Shown: positions 8,657-13,795 of the stretch, piece by piece
Layout of the letters: every line of letters begins with the position of its first letter
Position numbering within the stretch: the stretch's first letter is position 1
Source: a virus
DNA: 49,901 nucleotides
Direction: 5' to 3' (one strand)
Virus record (IMG/VR): IMGVR_UViG_3300001533_000775
Span: 1-49,901 of that record
The notes under the pieces: model-generated
Told to the model about the DNA's origin: nothing
The model's database searches: none
What the model saw: the letters and a program-made list of their open reading frames with translations, nothing else
Program-made: the position numbers and the translations under genes

Positions 8657-8717
8657 ATTATACACTATCGGCAAACGGAAGTCAAGCCTTTAGGGGAATA
8701 TCCACAACTTATCCACA
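8657..8717 (-). promoter_or_regulatory. Leftward promoter with two helically phased DnaA boxes
   Basis: Minus strand: TTGACT (8685-8680), 17-bp spacer, TATAAT (8662-8657). Upstream lie TGTGGATAT (8706-8698) and the perfect TGTGGATAA (8717-8709), 12 and 23 bp from the -35. The two boxes are 11 bp apart, one helical turn. The whole module is almost identical to 16690-16770 on the plus strand. Confidence 0.85.
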
Positions 8718-8762
8718 ATTTTTTTGTTAGGGTCCAGTTTGGGTTATCAGGTCCGGGGGGAG

Positions 8763-8826
8763 TCATCCACAATTTTTCCAGATAGTCGGCTAAAGGCTTG
8801 ACTTCCATTTGCCGATAGTGTATAAT
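8763..8826 (+). promoter_or_regulatory. Rightward promoter of the divergent pair
   Basis: TTGACT (8798-8803), 17-bp spacer, TATAAT (8821-8826). About 39 bp around it repeat the leftward promoter in inverted orientation. A DnaA-like TCATCCACA lies at 8763-8771, one mismatch from TTATCCACA and in the opposite orientation to the other modules. Confidence 0.82.
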
Positions 8827-8860
8827 GGGGGTGTTGACTCCCCGGAAAGGAACCCCCCAA

Positions 8861-9112
8861 ATGATCGAAATCGTCTCTGACCGCCGAACCGAAACCGGTG
8901 TGTATTTCACCTTGCGAACTCGCAAGACCTCCGCTACCATCTCCCGCAACCGTCTGGGCGTTCAGGTCGTGAAGCACAACGCCTCCCACCGAGTCTGGAA
9001 GGGTCTGGGTCGCAATTTTCCTGACTTCGAATCGGCTCTTGCCGGTTACAAGTCGGCAGACATGCGAACCCTGATCCGTTCCGCTGAAGCCCTCTCAAAG
9101 GAATCCGCCTGA
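8861..9112 (+). CDS. Hypothetical basic protein (83 aa)
   Basis: The ATG at 8861 follows GGAAAGG. The longer frame from 8825 would start inside the -10 box and is rejected. The product is basic and Arg/Ser-rich (SDRRTETGVYFTLRTRKTSA), which would suit nucleic-acid binding, but I recognise no family. The stop overlaps the next start (TGATG). Confidence 0.77.
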   Translation: MIEIVSDRRTETGVYFTLRTRKTSATISRNRLGVQVVKHNASHRVWKGLGRNFPDFESALAGYKSADMRTLIRSAEALSKESA

Positions 9113-9465
9113 TGCTTGAACTCCACAACAAGTCCGATCTTTTGGCGAACCTTGCCGACTACGAATCGTTCCATCGCCGGTGTGCCGAAAAGTTGGACAC
9201 CGATTCTTTTGAGCGGTTCGATTCTCTTTACAGTGCCGAACTCGCTGCTGATGTCATAAAGTATGTCCAGAGTCCGGAATCCTACCATCCTCTGGACGAA
9301 TCCGAACTTCTGACGAAAATGCGATGGTCCGAATTATTGTTCGACTATGTCGATGGTCCGAATTATTGTTCGACTATCCGTCGAACCTTTGGTGCGATCG
9401 TCCAGTGGATGACCGATAACGGGGCAACCGCCGCGCCTTTCCTGATGAATTACACGGAATATTGA
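9112..9465 (+). CDS. Hypothetical protein (117 aa) with an internal tandem duplication
   Basis: Coupled to the previous gene by TGATG. The N-terminal part is acidic and helical (LANLADYESFHRRCAEKLD). A 29-bp tandem duplication at about 9322-9379 is read in two different frames as RWSELLFDY and DGPNYCST, because 29 is not a multiple of three. A single-copy ancestor would have ended shortly after the repeat, so the present C-terminus (FGAIVQWMTDNGATAAPFL) or the present N-terminus is in a frame fixed by the duplication. Unknown family. Confidence 0.72.
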   Translation: MLELHNKSDLLANLADYESFHRRCAEKLDTDSFERFDSLYSAELAADVIKYVQSPESYHPLDESELLTKMRWSELLFDYVDGPNYCSTIRRTFGAIVQWMTDNGATAAPFLMNYTEY

Positions 9466-9496
9466 AAATTTTTCGCGAAATCCCCTGAAAGGGGGA

Positions 9497-9524
9497 TTGA
9501 CGGGATTCTCTGACACGGTATAAT
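9497..9524 (+). promoter_or_regulatory. Sigma-70 promoter
   Basis: TTGACG (9497-9502), 16-bp spacer, TATAAT (9519-9524), followed by the ribosome binding site GAGAAAGGA of the acidic-protein gene. A short CCCC/GGGG hairpin (about 9482-9495) sits just upstream. There is no DnaA box here. Confidence 0.78.
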
Positions 9525-9556
9525 TGGCGTGTCGCCTCTTTGAGAAAGGATCTGAA

Positions 9557-9799
9557 ATGTTTGATGACTTTGATCTTGGTGGTATTGAAGAACTCGATGA
9601 GTGTGTCAACACGGCAAACTTCTTCGATAACCGAAATGAACTGGATCGGGACTTCGAGGATGAAGATGATGACTTTGAACGGTGGACCGAGGAAGATGCA
9701 TCATTCTATGGTGATTCTCATCGAGAGTTTTATCAGGAAGATGGTGATGAATTCTACGATGATGCCGATGACCCGTTTTACAATGACTATCAGGACTAG
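9557..9799 (+). CDS. Very acidic small protein (80 aa), possible DNA mimic
   Basis: ATG at 9557 behind AGAAAGGA. The in-frame TTG at 9524 lies inside the -10 box. By my count 33 of 80 residues are Asp or Glu, with many Phe and Tyr (EDEDDDFERWTEED, then EFYDDADDPFYNDYQD), and very few are basic. Such composition is typical of phage DNA-mimic proteins such as Ocr or of RNA-polymerase or nuclease inhibitors. I see no sequence match to a named family. It is an inference from composition only. It ends in TAG. Confidence 0.78.
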   Translation: MFDDFDLGGIEELDECVNTANFFDNRNELDRDFEDEDDDFERWTEEDASFYGDSHREFYQEDGDEFYDDADDPFYNDYQD

Positions 9800-9805
9800 A
9801 GGAAG

Positions 9806-10117
9806 ATGACCGAAGAATTCGCACGATTCAAACAAGAACTCCATGATGCTTTTGAACGGGTGAACCGCGATAAACCATACCCGGTAATGCATGAGCATGA
9901 CCTGATGACCGAGTATGACTATCCCGGAACTCCATTCTGGATGATCCTTGAGCGCAAGGCAGTTTTCTTCCGCATGAACACGATGCGAGAAAAGCGGGGT
10001 CTAGATCCACTGACCGTCACTGAGTATGTCCAGAAAGTTGAACTGCCAGCAGTTGGGTTTTCGGACTACGCTGATCGTGTAGTACACAAAGCCGCTGAAC
10101 TTGCATTCTCAAAGTAA
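9806..10117 (+). CDS. Hypothetical protein (103 aa)
   Basis: Six bases after the acidic gene, with AGAGGAAG upstream of the ATG. Soluble and mainly helical (FARFKQELHDAFERVNRDK, later TMREKRGLDPLTVTEYVQ). Unknown family. It is probably co-transcribed with the acidic gene from 9497. Confidence 0.75.
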   Translation: MTEEFARFKQELHDAFERVNRDKPYPVMHEHDLMTEYDYPGTPFWMILERKAVFFRMNTMREKRGLDPLTVTEYVQKVELPAVGFSDYADRVVHKAAELAFSK

Positions 10118-10189
10118 ACTCTCTCTGCGTGGGTGGAACCCATGCTTCATAGGCATGATGCCGAACTTTGCTACTGAAAGGCAATTGGT

Positions 10190-10390
10190 ATGAAGTTTCG
10201 TGATCGCGTTCGGTTTTTCGTCTACGGTTTCATGGTTTGCTTGACTTTTGGTCTCACGCTAACTATGATGGGTGGTTGCTCGACTGTATCGGGCTTTGGG
10301 TTCGTCGTCGGCGTGGCTGCTGACCTGAAAGATGTCTCTGGGGGTGCGCGTGATTGCTCCCGTCAATCCTATGGGGGTGTCCATCGATGA
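10190..10390 (+). CDS. Small lipoprotein (66 aa)
   Basis: ATG at 10190 with GAAAGGC upstream. It has a basic N-terminus (MKFRDRVRFF), a hydrophobic segment and a lipobox ending MMGGC (Cys at about residue 30), followed by STVSGFGFVVGVAADLKD, reminiscent of entericidin-like short lipoproteins. It should be exported, lipidated and anchored in the inner or outer membrane. Roles in lysis or superinfection exclusion are possible. The stop overlaps the next ATG (ATGA). Confidence 0.7.
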   Translation: MKFRDRVRFFVYGFMVCLTFGLTLTMMGGCSTVSGFGFVVGVAADLKDVSGGARDCSRQSYGGVHR

Positions 10391-10536
10391 AGCATTTGGT
10401 TGAAAGACTCCGTTCCACTCCCGAGTGTGTGATCACACAGGGTGAGCAGGAGATTGCCGATTTGTGTGATGAAGCGGCTGATGAGATTGAGTTTCTTCGG
10501 AAGCGGATTCTTGAACTTGAATCCCAAGAGAAGTGA
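10387..10536 (+). CDS. Small helical protein (49 aa)
   Basis: Starts ATG at 10387 in an ATGA overlap with the lipoprotein gene. The product is nearly all helix (EQEIADLCDEAADEIEFLRK) with a heptad-like pattern, so it may be a coiled coil. AADEIE-L-R segments are common in small uncharacterised phage proteins. No function can be assigned. Confidence 0.65.
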   Translation: MKHLVERLRSTPECVITQGEQEIADLCDEAADEIEFLRKRILELESQEK

Positions 10537-10537
10537 T

Positions 10538-10577
10538 AACTGTTTCTCGGTTCGATGATCCTGTGGTAACAGTTTTT
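10538..10577 (+). terminator. Possible weak terminator
   Basis: AACTGTT / AACAGTT stem with a 23-base loop, followed by TTTTTC. The loop is long, so it may only attenuate. Confidence 0.35.
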
Positions 10578-10590
10578 CGGAGATTTGATC

Positions 10591-10710
10591 GTGAAAAAGA
10601 TTTTTCTGACTATGGGAATACTGGGATTACTGGCATGCGTTGGATGCTCAGGGAATTCCACCCACCGTGCAAGTCTGGAATTCACACCCCCAGTAGTTTT
10701 ACCGGGTTGA
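10591..10710 (+). CDS. Mini-lipoprotein (39 aa), candidate Rz1-like outer spanin
   Basis: A GTG start at 10591 behind GGAGA encodes a 39-residue protein: a basic start (MKKIF), a hydrophobic stretch (LTMGILGLLACVGCSG) with a lipobox at LLAC or VGC, then a short tail containing a Pro-rich stretch (EFTPPVVLPG). Length, lipobox and Pro content match small outer-membrane spanins of phages, which act with an inner-membrane spanin at lysis. No clear partner with a single TM and a coiled coil is adjacent, so this remains an inference. It ends just before the tRNA-array promoter. Confidence 0.6.
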   Translation: MKKIFLTMGILGLLACVGCSGNSTHRASLEFTPPVVLPG

Positions 10711-10731
10711 GAAAAAAATCGAAATAGTCAC

Positions 10732-10760
10732 TTGACAGTGGGCTTGAGACACTATATACT
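10732..10760 (+). promoter_or_regulatory. Promoter of the tRNA array
   Basis: TTGACA (10732-10737), 17-bp spacer, TATACT (10755-10760). The first tRNA starts about 190 bp downstream. The leader between them (10767-10957) contains no gene or tRNA that I recognise. Confidence 0.85.
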
Positions 10761-10957
10761 ACCCTCGTGACAAATGAAAACTTGAGCGAAAGGTTGGTGC
10801 GTCATGTGAACTGAAAACCCAATCCTATTTGGAAAAATAGAAACGATGAAGATATCTGATAAAGATGGTCACTGGCGGAACTGACCAAAATAGACCGCAA
10901 CTCATAATTATGGGGAATCGCTCGGATTTGAGCCGTTCCGCTTGAGTCCGACAATTT

Positions 10958-11033
10958 GAGTCACTAGTGTTTCTAACGGCTAGCACATTTGCTTTCCAAG
11001 CAAAAAGTAGGGGTTCGAATCCCCTGTGACTCT
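10958..11033 (+). tRNA. tRNA-Gly(TCC)
   Basis: Acceptor GAGTCAC/GTGACTC, anticodon stem TTTGC/GCAAA with loop TTTCCAA, T arm AGGGG/CCCCT with loop TTCGAAT. Reads GGA. Confidence 0.9.
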
Positions 11034-11063
11034 TTCTTCTTTGACAATTGCATATCTATTCAC

Positions 11064-11136
11064 GGTCCCGTGGTGAAACTGGCAATCACGCAACCCTCTC
11101 AAGGTTGTATTCGCGGTTCGAGTCCGCGCGGGATCA
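11064..11136 (+). tRNA. tRNA-Glu(CTC)
   Basis: Acceptor GGTCCCG/CGGGATC, anticodon stem CAACC/GGTTG with loop CTCTCAA, T loop TTCGAGT. Reads GAG. Confidence 0.85.
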
Positions 11137-11142
11137 TTGTAT

Positions 11143-11217
11143 GCTGGACAGGTAGAAAAGGTTTTCATACGCACCCCTCATAAGGGTGAGAACAAGGTTC
11201 GATTCCTTGGTCCAGTA
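11143..11217 (+). tRNA. tRNA-Met(CAT), possibly Ile2
   Basis: Acceptor GCTGGAC/GTCCAGT, anticodon stem CACCC/GGGTG with loop CTCATAA, T loop TTCGATT. A CAT anticodon can be Met, or Ile(AUA) if C34 is modified to lysidine. The sequence alone does not decide. Confidence 0.85.
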
Positions 11218-11223
11218 CTAGAT

Positions 11224-11295
11224 TACGGGTAGGACAAATGGATAAGTCGTCGGTTTCATACGCCGAAGGAAGTGGTTCGACTCCACTACCCGGAA
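11224..11295 (+). tRNA. tRNA-Met(CAT), second copy type
   Basis: Acceptor TACGGGT/ACCCGGA with one A-G mismatch, anticodon stem TCGGT/GCCGA with loop TTCATAC, T loop TTCGACT. It differs clearly from the neighbour at 11143, so the two CAT tRNAs probably have different identities (Met versus Ile2). Confidence 0.82.
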
Positions 11296-11300
11296 TTCAC

Positions 11301-11373
11301 AGTCCCTTGGCGAAATTGGCTATCGCATCTGGTTTACACCCAGAAGTTCTGAGTTCAAGTCTCAGGGGGACTA
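11301..11373 (+). tRNA. tRNA-Val(TAC)
   Basis: Acceptor AGTCCCT/GGGGACT, anticodon stem TCTGG/CCAGA with loop TTTACAC, T arm CTGAG/CTCAG with loop TTCAAGT. Confidence 0.9.
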
Positions 11374-11380
11374 CTAACAT

Positions 11381-11425
11381 ACCGAGTGTTCCGCTCATCG
11401 TGACGAACATCATGGCTCGGTTTTT
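11381..11425 (+). terminator. Hairpin with T-run between tRNAs
   Basis: Outer stem ACCGAG/CTCGGT (11381-11386 with 11416-11421), inner stem GTTC/GAAC, followed by TTTT. It could be an attenuator or a processing element inside the array. Confidence 0.45.
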
Positions 11426-11494
11426 ACGCTAACCCACGGCTGGGCGGGCGGATTCCAAATCCACCTAGTTAGGGATCGACACCCTCTTAGCGTG
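11426..11494 (+). tRNA. Irregular tRNA-Trp(CCA)
   Basis: Perfect acceptor ACGCTAA/TTAGCGT, anticodon loop TTCCAAA (CCA), T-arm loop ATCGACA in which the invariant T54 is A. The D region (CCCACGGCTGGG) is short and lacks the normal D loop. It is the only Trp candidate seen. It may be functional but atypical, or degenerate. Confidence 0.55.
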
Positions 11495-11500
11495 TTCAGC

Positions 11501-11575
11501 ATTCGGGTAGCCCAAATTGGTGGGAATCTCTGGCGTACGCCATTGACAGTGTGGGTTCGACTCCCACCCCGACGC
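11501..11575 (+). tRNA. Degenerate or unusual tRNA-like gene, isotype unclear
   Basis: A good T arm (GTGGG/CCCAC, loop TTCGACT) and a D arm with ATTGGT are present, but the acceptor has two mismatches. The anticodon region is the 12-bp palindrome TGGCGTACGCCA, which folds into a 4-bp stem with a GTAC loop rather than a 7-base anticodon loop. Probably a decayed tRNA. Confidence 0.45.
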
Positions 11576-11580
11576 TTTAT

Positions 11581-11654
11581 TGTCCCTTGGTGAAATTGGC
11601 TATCACGCTTGCTCGACATGCAAGAGACCCTGAGTTCGAATCTCAGAGGGACAA
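11581..11654 (+). tRNA. tRNA-Val(GAC) with C33
   Basis: Acceptor TGTCCCT/AGGGACA, anticodon stem CTTGC/GCAAG with loop TCGACAT, so position 33 is C instead of the near-invariant U. T arm CTGAG/CTCAG. Related to the Val(TAC) gene at 11301. Confidence 0.82.
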
Positions 11655-11659
11655 CTGTT

Positions 11660-11731
11660 AGCCCTGTAGTGTAATTGGTAACACAAAAGATTTTGGTTCT
11701 TTTATTTTGAGTTCGAATCTCAACGGGGTTG
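11660..11731 (+). tRNA. tRNA-Gln(TTG), copy 1
   Basis: Acceptor AGCCCTG/CGGGGTT, anticodon stem AAAGA/TCTTT with loop TTTTGGT, T arm TTGAG/CTCAA. Confidence 0.88.
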
Positions 11732-11752
11732 TTTTGATTGGATTGTTGTTGT

Positions 11753-11922
11753 GAGACTGGTATGCTCGCCGCACCGTCCAAGGTGTGAAAGTCTTAGGTA
11801 TGACGGTTCAGTGACTTGAGCCGAACTGCTCTTGACTAACGAAGAGTCGGAAAGATTTCTATCTGTCCGGAAAGATAGAAAACACTGCCGCTTTTGATTG
11901 GGTTCGATTCCCCAACGGGATG
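11753..11922 (+). ncRNA. Structured non-coding segment ending in an orphan T arm
   Basis: Consecutive perfect or near-perfect hairpins: GAGACT/AGTCTT enclosing CACC/GGTG, GGTTCA/TGAGCC, CTCTT/AAGAG with loop GACTAACG, and TTTCTATCT/AGATAGAAA. It ends with a T-arm-like TTGGG...CCCAA plus CGGGATG (11898-11922), whose 5' acceptor partner I cannot find. It is no recognisable tRNA. It lies between tRNA-Gln and tRNA-Pro and is probably co-transcribed. Confidence 0.5.
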
Positions 11923-11926
11923 TTTT

Positions 11927-11997
11927 CAGGGTATGGTGTAGCGGTAACATTTGTGGTTTGGGACCACAAGTCCTCGGTTCGATCCCGAGTACCCTGA
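11927..11997 (+). tRNA. tRNA-Pro(TGG), copy 1
   Basis: Acceptor CAGGGTA/TACCCTG, anticodon stem TGTGG/CCACA with loop TTTGGGA, T loop TTCGATC. Confidence 0.88.
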
Positions 11998-12016
11998 CTT
12001 CGAAAGGATGGTTGTC

Positions 12017-12469
12017 ATGAACAGTGAAAAGAGTTGGGTCTATCTTCATACAGAAGGTTCGATTCACTTCAAACGATATTATCCGGAACCAAGTGACTTC
12101 ACTCGCCGGATTTGGGTAATTGATCCAACAGACCGATTGACAGGTTGGCGTTTCATTCTTGAAGCATTGTCTTTCTACCCTGACAATCTCAACAACTTCG
12201 GTGGTAATGCCATTCGTCGAATGATTGAGAACAGCAACTTCGATCTTGAAGATCTGATTCAGTATCTTATCCATGAGCGAGACATCACCGAAGATCGCAG
12301 AGCGGGCATCGAAGTCTATCTCAAGACATTCTCGATTGACCGGAAGAATCCAGAGGTCTACGGCGTTGACTACGATGAATGGATGGACTGGTTAGGGTCA
12401 ACCCCCGGTGGTGAAGATCCTGACTTGGAGACCATGCCCCGACCCGTAGAAACCCAAACGACCACCTAA
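12017..12469 (+). CDS. Hypothetical protein embedded in the tRNA array (150 aa)
   Basis: Begins about 20 bases after tRNA-Pro. I choose ATG 12017 because GAAAGG at 12002-12007 is correctly spaced to it but abuts the ATG at 12008. The product starts MNSEKSWVYLHTEGSIHFKR and includes DPTDRLTGWRFILEALSF, a pattern seen in phage proteins of unknown function. The C-terminus is acidic and Pro/Thr-rich (PGGEDPDLETMPRPVETQ). No family assignment. Confidence 0.75.
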   Translation: MNSEKSWVYLHTEGSIHFKRYYPEPSDFTRRIWVIDPTDRLTGWRFILEALSFYPDNLNNFGGNAIRRMIENSNFDLEDLIQYLIHERDITEDRRAGIEVYLKTFSIDRKNPEVYGVDYDEWMDWLGSTPGGEDPDLETMPRPVETQTTT

Positions 12470-12489
12470 CAAAAAAGATCAAAAATCTT

Positions 12490-12539
12490 TGTGGATAACT
12501 CGGTCAACGGGTTGACGGCGGGTCGAAGGTTGGTATAAT
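12490..12539 (+). promoter_or_regulatory. DnaA-box promoter module driving the second tRNA block
   Basis: TGTGGATAA (12490-12498, perfect DnaA box), 13 bp, TTGACG (12512-12517), 16-bp spacer, TATAAT (12534-12539). It lies directly after the protein gene and before tRNA-like elements. Confidence 0.82.
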
Positions 12540-12572
12540 TGGGGTGTTGAGCGGGTGACTGCGAGACAAAGA

Positions 12573-12681
12573 CAAACTGTTCGCTGGGGGTTCCAGCCGA
12601 GCGGCGGATGCCGTTTCGAGACCGGTTCGATTCCGGTCGTCTCCACTGGAAGTGGGAGAGGTTCGAGTCCTCGCAGTTTGG
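12573..12681 (+). tRNA. Unusual tRNA-like element with two T-arm-like hairpins
   Basis: Perfect acceptor-like CAAACTG/CAGTTTG (12573-12579 with 12674-12680) and a T arm with loop TTCGAGT. A second T-arm-like hairpin GACCGG-TTCGATT-CCGGTC lies inside (12620-12638). No 7-base anticodon loop forms. An overlapping alternative closing stem ACTGCGAG/CTCGCAGT also exists. It may be a nested relic of two tRNAs or a novel structured RNA. Confidence 0.4.
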
Positions 12682-12714
12682 TTTCTTTGACAAGTGAATA
12701 GTTGGAATGGAAAT

Positions 12715-12905
12715 GAGTTGACAGCATTCTCTGGTTGCCCGACCTAGGCACGCCCAAAACTCTGGTGCCGAGTTTGGAACCGTGTTAGTAAAGAGGGACA
12801 ACGAGGTTTATGGTAGGGGTGCCACCGACCATAGACGGGGATAGGATCATTTGAAGATGGATCCTGCGATGATATCGCCGGGCATCCAGAGAATGCTCTC
12901 GACTC
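12715..12905 (+). ncRNA. Candidate structured RNA A (191 nt, multi-branched)
   Basis: A 20-bp closing helix (one mismatch, one wobble) joins 12715-12734 to 12886-12905, including the perfect 12-bp AGCATTCTCTGG/CCAGAGAATGCT. Inside are TGCCCG/CGGGCA, CACG/CGTG enclosing AAACTC/GAGTTT, TATGGT/ACCATA, AGGATC/GATCCT and GCGAT/ATCGC, each a perfect match. There is no tRNA signature and no coding capacity. It lies between tRNA-like genes downstream of the 12490-12539 promoter. It resembles no structured RNA that I can name. Confidence 0.65.
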
Positions 12906-12913
12906 GAACATTT

Positions 12914-12986
12914 GGCTCCCTAGTTTCAATGGTAAAACACCAAACTTTTAATTTGCGAGTTCTCGGTTCGAATCCGAGGGGGGCTA
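12914..12986 (+). tRNA. tRNA-Lys(TTT)
   Basis: Acceptor GGCTCCC/GGGGGCT, loop CTTTTAA on stem CCAAA/TTTGC (outer pair C-C mismatched), T arm CTCGG/CCGAG. Confidence 0.88.
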
Positions 12987-12994
12987 CTTTTTAC

Positions 12995-13063
12995 ATTCCG
13001 TCGCGTGGATCGTGCAGGGAGACTACGAATCTCTTATGGATAGTTCGATTCTATCACGGAATA
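12995..13063 (+). tRNA. tRNA-Arg(ACG) with short D region
   Basis: Acceptor ATTCCGT/ACGGAAT perfect, anticodon stem GGAGA/TCTCT with loop CTACGAA, T arm GATAG/CTATC. The D region CGCGTGGATCGTGCA is shorter than normal. Confidence 0.75.
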
Positions 13064-13068
13064 CTTTT

Positions 13069-13140
13069 CAGGACATCGTATAATGGCTATTAGGCGAGGC
13101 TTGGAACTTCGTGATCCCGGTTCGATTCCGGGTGTCCTGA
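13069..13140 (+). tRNA. tRNA-Pro(TGG), copy 2
   Basis: Acceptor CAGGACA/TGTCCTG, anticodon stem CGAGG/CTTCG with loop CTTGGAA, T arm CCCGG/CCGGG. Confidence 0.82.
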
Positions 13141-13145
13141 CTTTG

Positions 13146-13191
13146 GGGCAAGAGCATTGTGTCTAACACAAATCAAGGTATGCTCTTGCCC
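13146..13191 (+). ncRNA. Strong hairpin between tRNAs
   Basis: Perfect 11-bp stem GGGCAAGAGCA/TGCTCTTGCCC enclosing a second hairpin TTGTGT/ACACAA. No T-run follows, so it looks like a structural or processing element rather than a terminator. Confidence 0.5.
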
Positions 13192-13196
13192 TGTTT

Positions 13197-13268
13197 GCTC
13201 GATTAGTTTACTCGGTAAAACGCTGGACTGTCTATCCGGAGTAGCGAGTTCGAATCTCGCATCGGGCG
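13197..13268 (+). tRNA. tRNA-Asp(GTC), copy 1
   Basis: Acceptor GCTCGAT/ATCGGGC, anticodon stem CTGGA/TCCGG with loop CTGTCTA, T arm GCGAG/CTCGC, discriminator G. Confidence 0.9.
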
Positions 13269-13326
13269 TTAGTTTGGAACAGGGCGAATTGGTAACCGCG
13301 TCCGGATATAAAGGGGTTACCACTCT

Positions 13327-13402
13327 GGGGTAGTAGTTTCTATTGGTTAGAAATCTCTGACTTTCAATCAGAAGTTTGTGGGTTCGATTCCCATCTACCT
13401 CA
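13327..13402 (+). tRNA. tRNA-Glu(TTC)
   Basis: Acceptor GGGGTAG/CTACCTC, anticodon stem TCTGA/TCAGA with loop CTTTCAA, T loop TTCGATT. A short GGTAACC/GGTTACC hairpin precedes it (about 13290-13322). Confidence 0.9.
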
Positions 13403-13451
13403 CTGGGTATTTTCGGTTGGTTTTCTCCCGTATCAAAACCATCCACTTTAC

Positions 13452-13526
13452 GGTCCCGTAGTTCAATAGCGTTAGAACGCCCGACTGTCCATCGGGGGGT
13501 TGCCGGTTCGAATCCGGTCGGGATCG
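13452..13526 (+). tRNA. tRNA-Asp(GTC), copy 2
   Basis: Acceptor GGTCCCG/CGGGATC, anticodon stem CCCGA/TCGGG with loop CTGTCCA, T arm GCCGG/CCGGT, discriminator G. Confidence 0.88.
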
Positions 13527-13573
13527 CTTTCCTTTCCAACAGTTATGATCTTCTGTATAAAAAGATCACCAAT

Positions 13574-13644
13574 GATTCGGTAGTTCAATGGCAGAACGGC
13601 GGTCTGTTAAATCGCGAACGAGGGTTCGATTCCCTCCCGAATCT
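13574..13644 (+). tRNA. tRNA-Asn(GTT)
   Basis: Acceptor GATTCGG/CCGAATC, anticodon stem GCGGT/ATCGC with loop CTGTTAA, T arm GAGGG/CCCTC. Confidence 0.9.
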
Positions 13645-13653
13645 TTCCAAAAA

Positions 13654-13677
13654 GCGGGTTCGATTCCCGCACTGCCC
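13654..13677 (+). other. Orphan tRNA 3' fragment (T arm plus acceptor strand)
   Basis: GCGGG-TTCGATT-CCCGC followed by ACTGCCC, with no 5' half upstream. The tRNA-Asn gene ends just before it. Probably a truncated tRNA. Confidence 0.5.
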
Positions 13678-13702
13678 TTTCGATCCGATACATTTCTACA
13701 GC

Positions 13703-13789
13703 GTGGGTTGTTCTCTACGCCGGTCTGTAAAACCGGTGGCTATAAACAGTAGAGTCGGCTGCCGGGTGGTTCAAATCCTCCAACCCACA
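13703..13789 (+). tRNA. tRNA-Tyr(GTA) lacking a D arm
   Basis: Perfect acceptor GTGGGTT/AACCCAC and anticodon arm CCGGT-CTGTAAA-ACCGG. Only 10 bases (GTTCTCTACG) replace the D arm. CTCTAC in this connector is complementary to GTAGAG in an enlarged variable region (about 13738-13764). T stem GGTGG/CCTCC has one mismatch. The same plan recurs in tRNA-Arg(TCT) at 23430. Confidence 0.75.
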
Positions 13790-13795
13790 TTTAAC

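Noticed and set aside
7906-8730. 274-codon plus-strand frame opposite the small leftward genes
   Set aside because: The minus strand shows coupled starts, ribosome binding sites and promoters. The plus frame crosses two leftward promoters.
10139-10180. CATGC-TTCATAG-GCATG hairpin resembling a Met anticodon arm
   Set aside because: No acceptor or T arm around it. It lies in a short intergenic gap.
12490-12498. DnaA boxes as simple chance matches
   Set aside because: A 9-mer is expected less than once in this window by chance on both strands, yet perfect copies occur at least five times, nearly all at the same distance from a -35.
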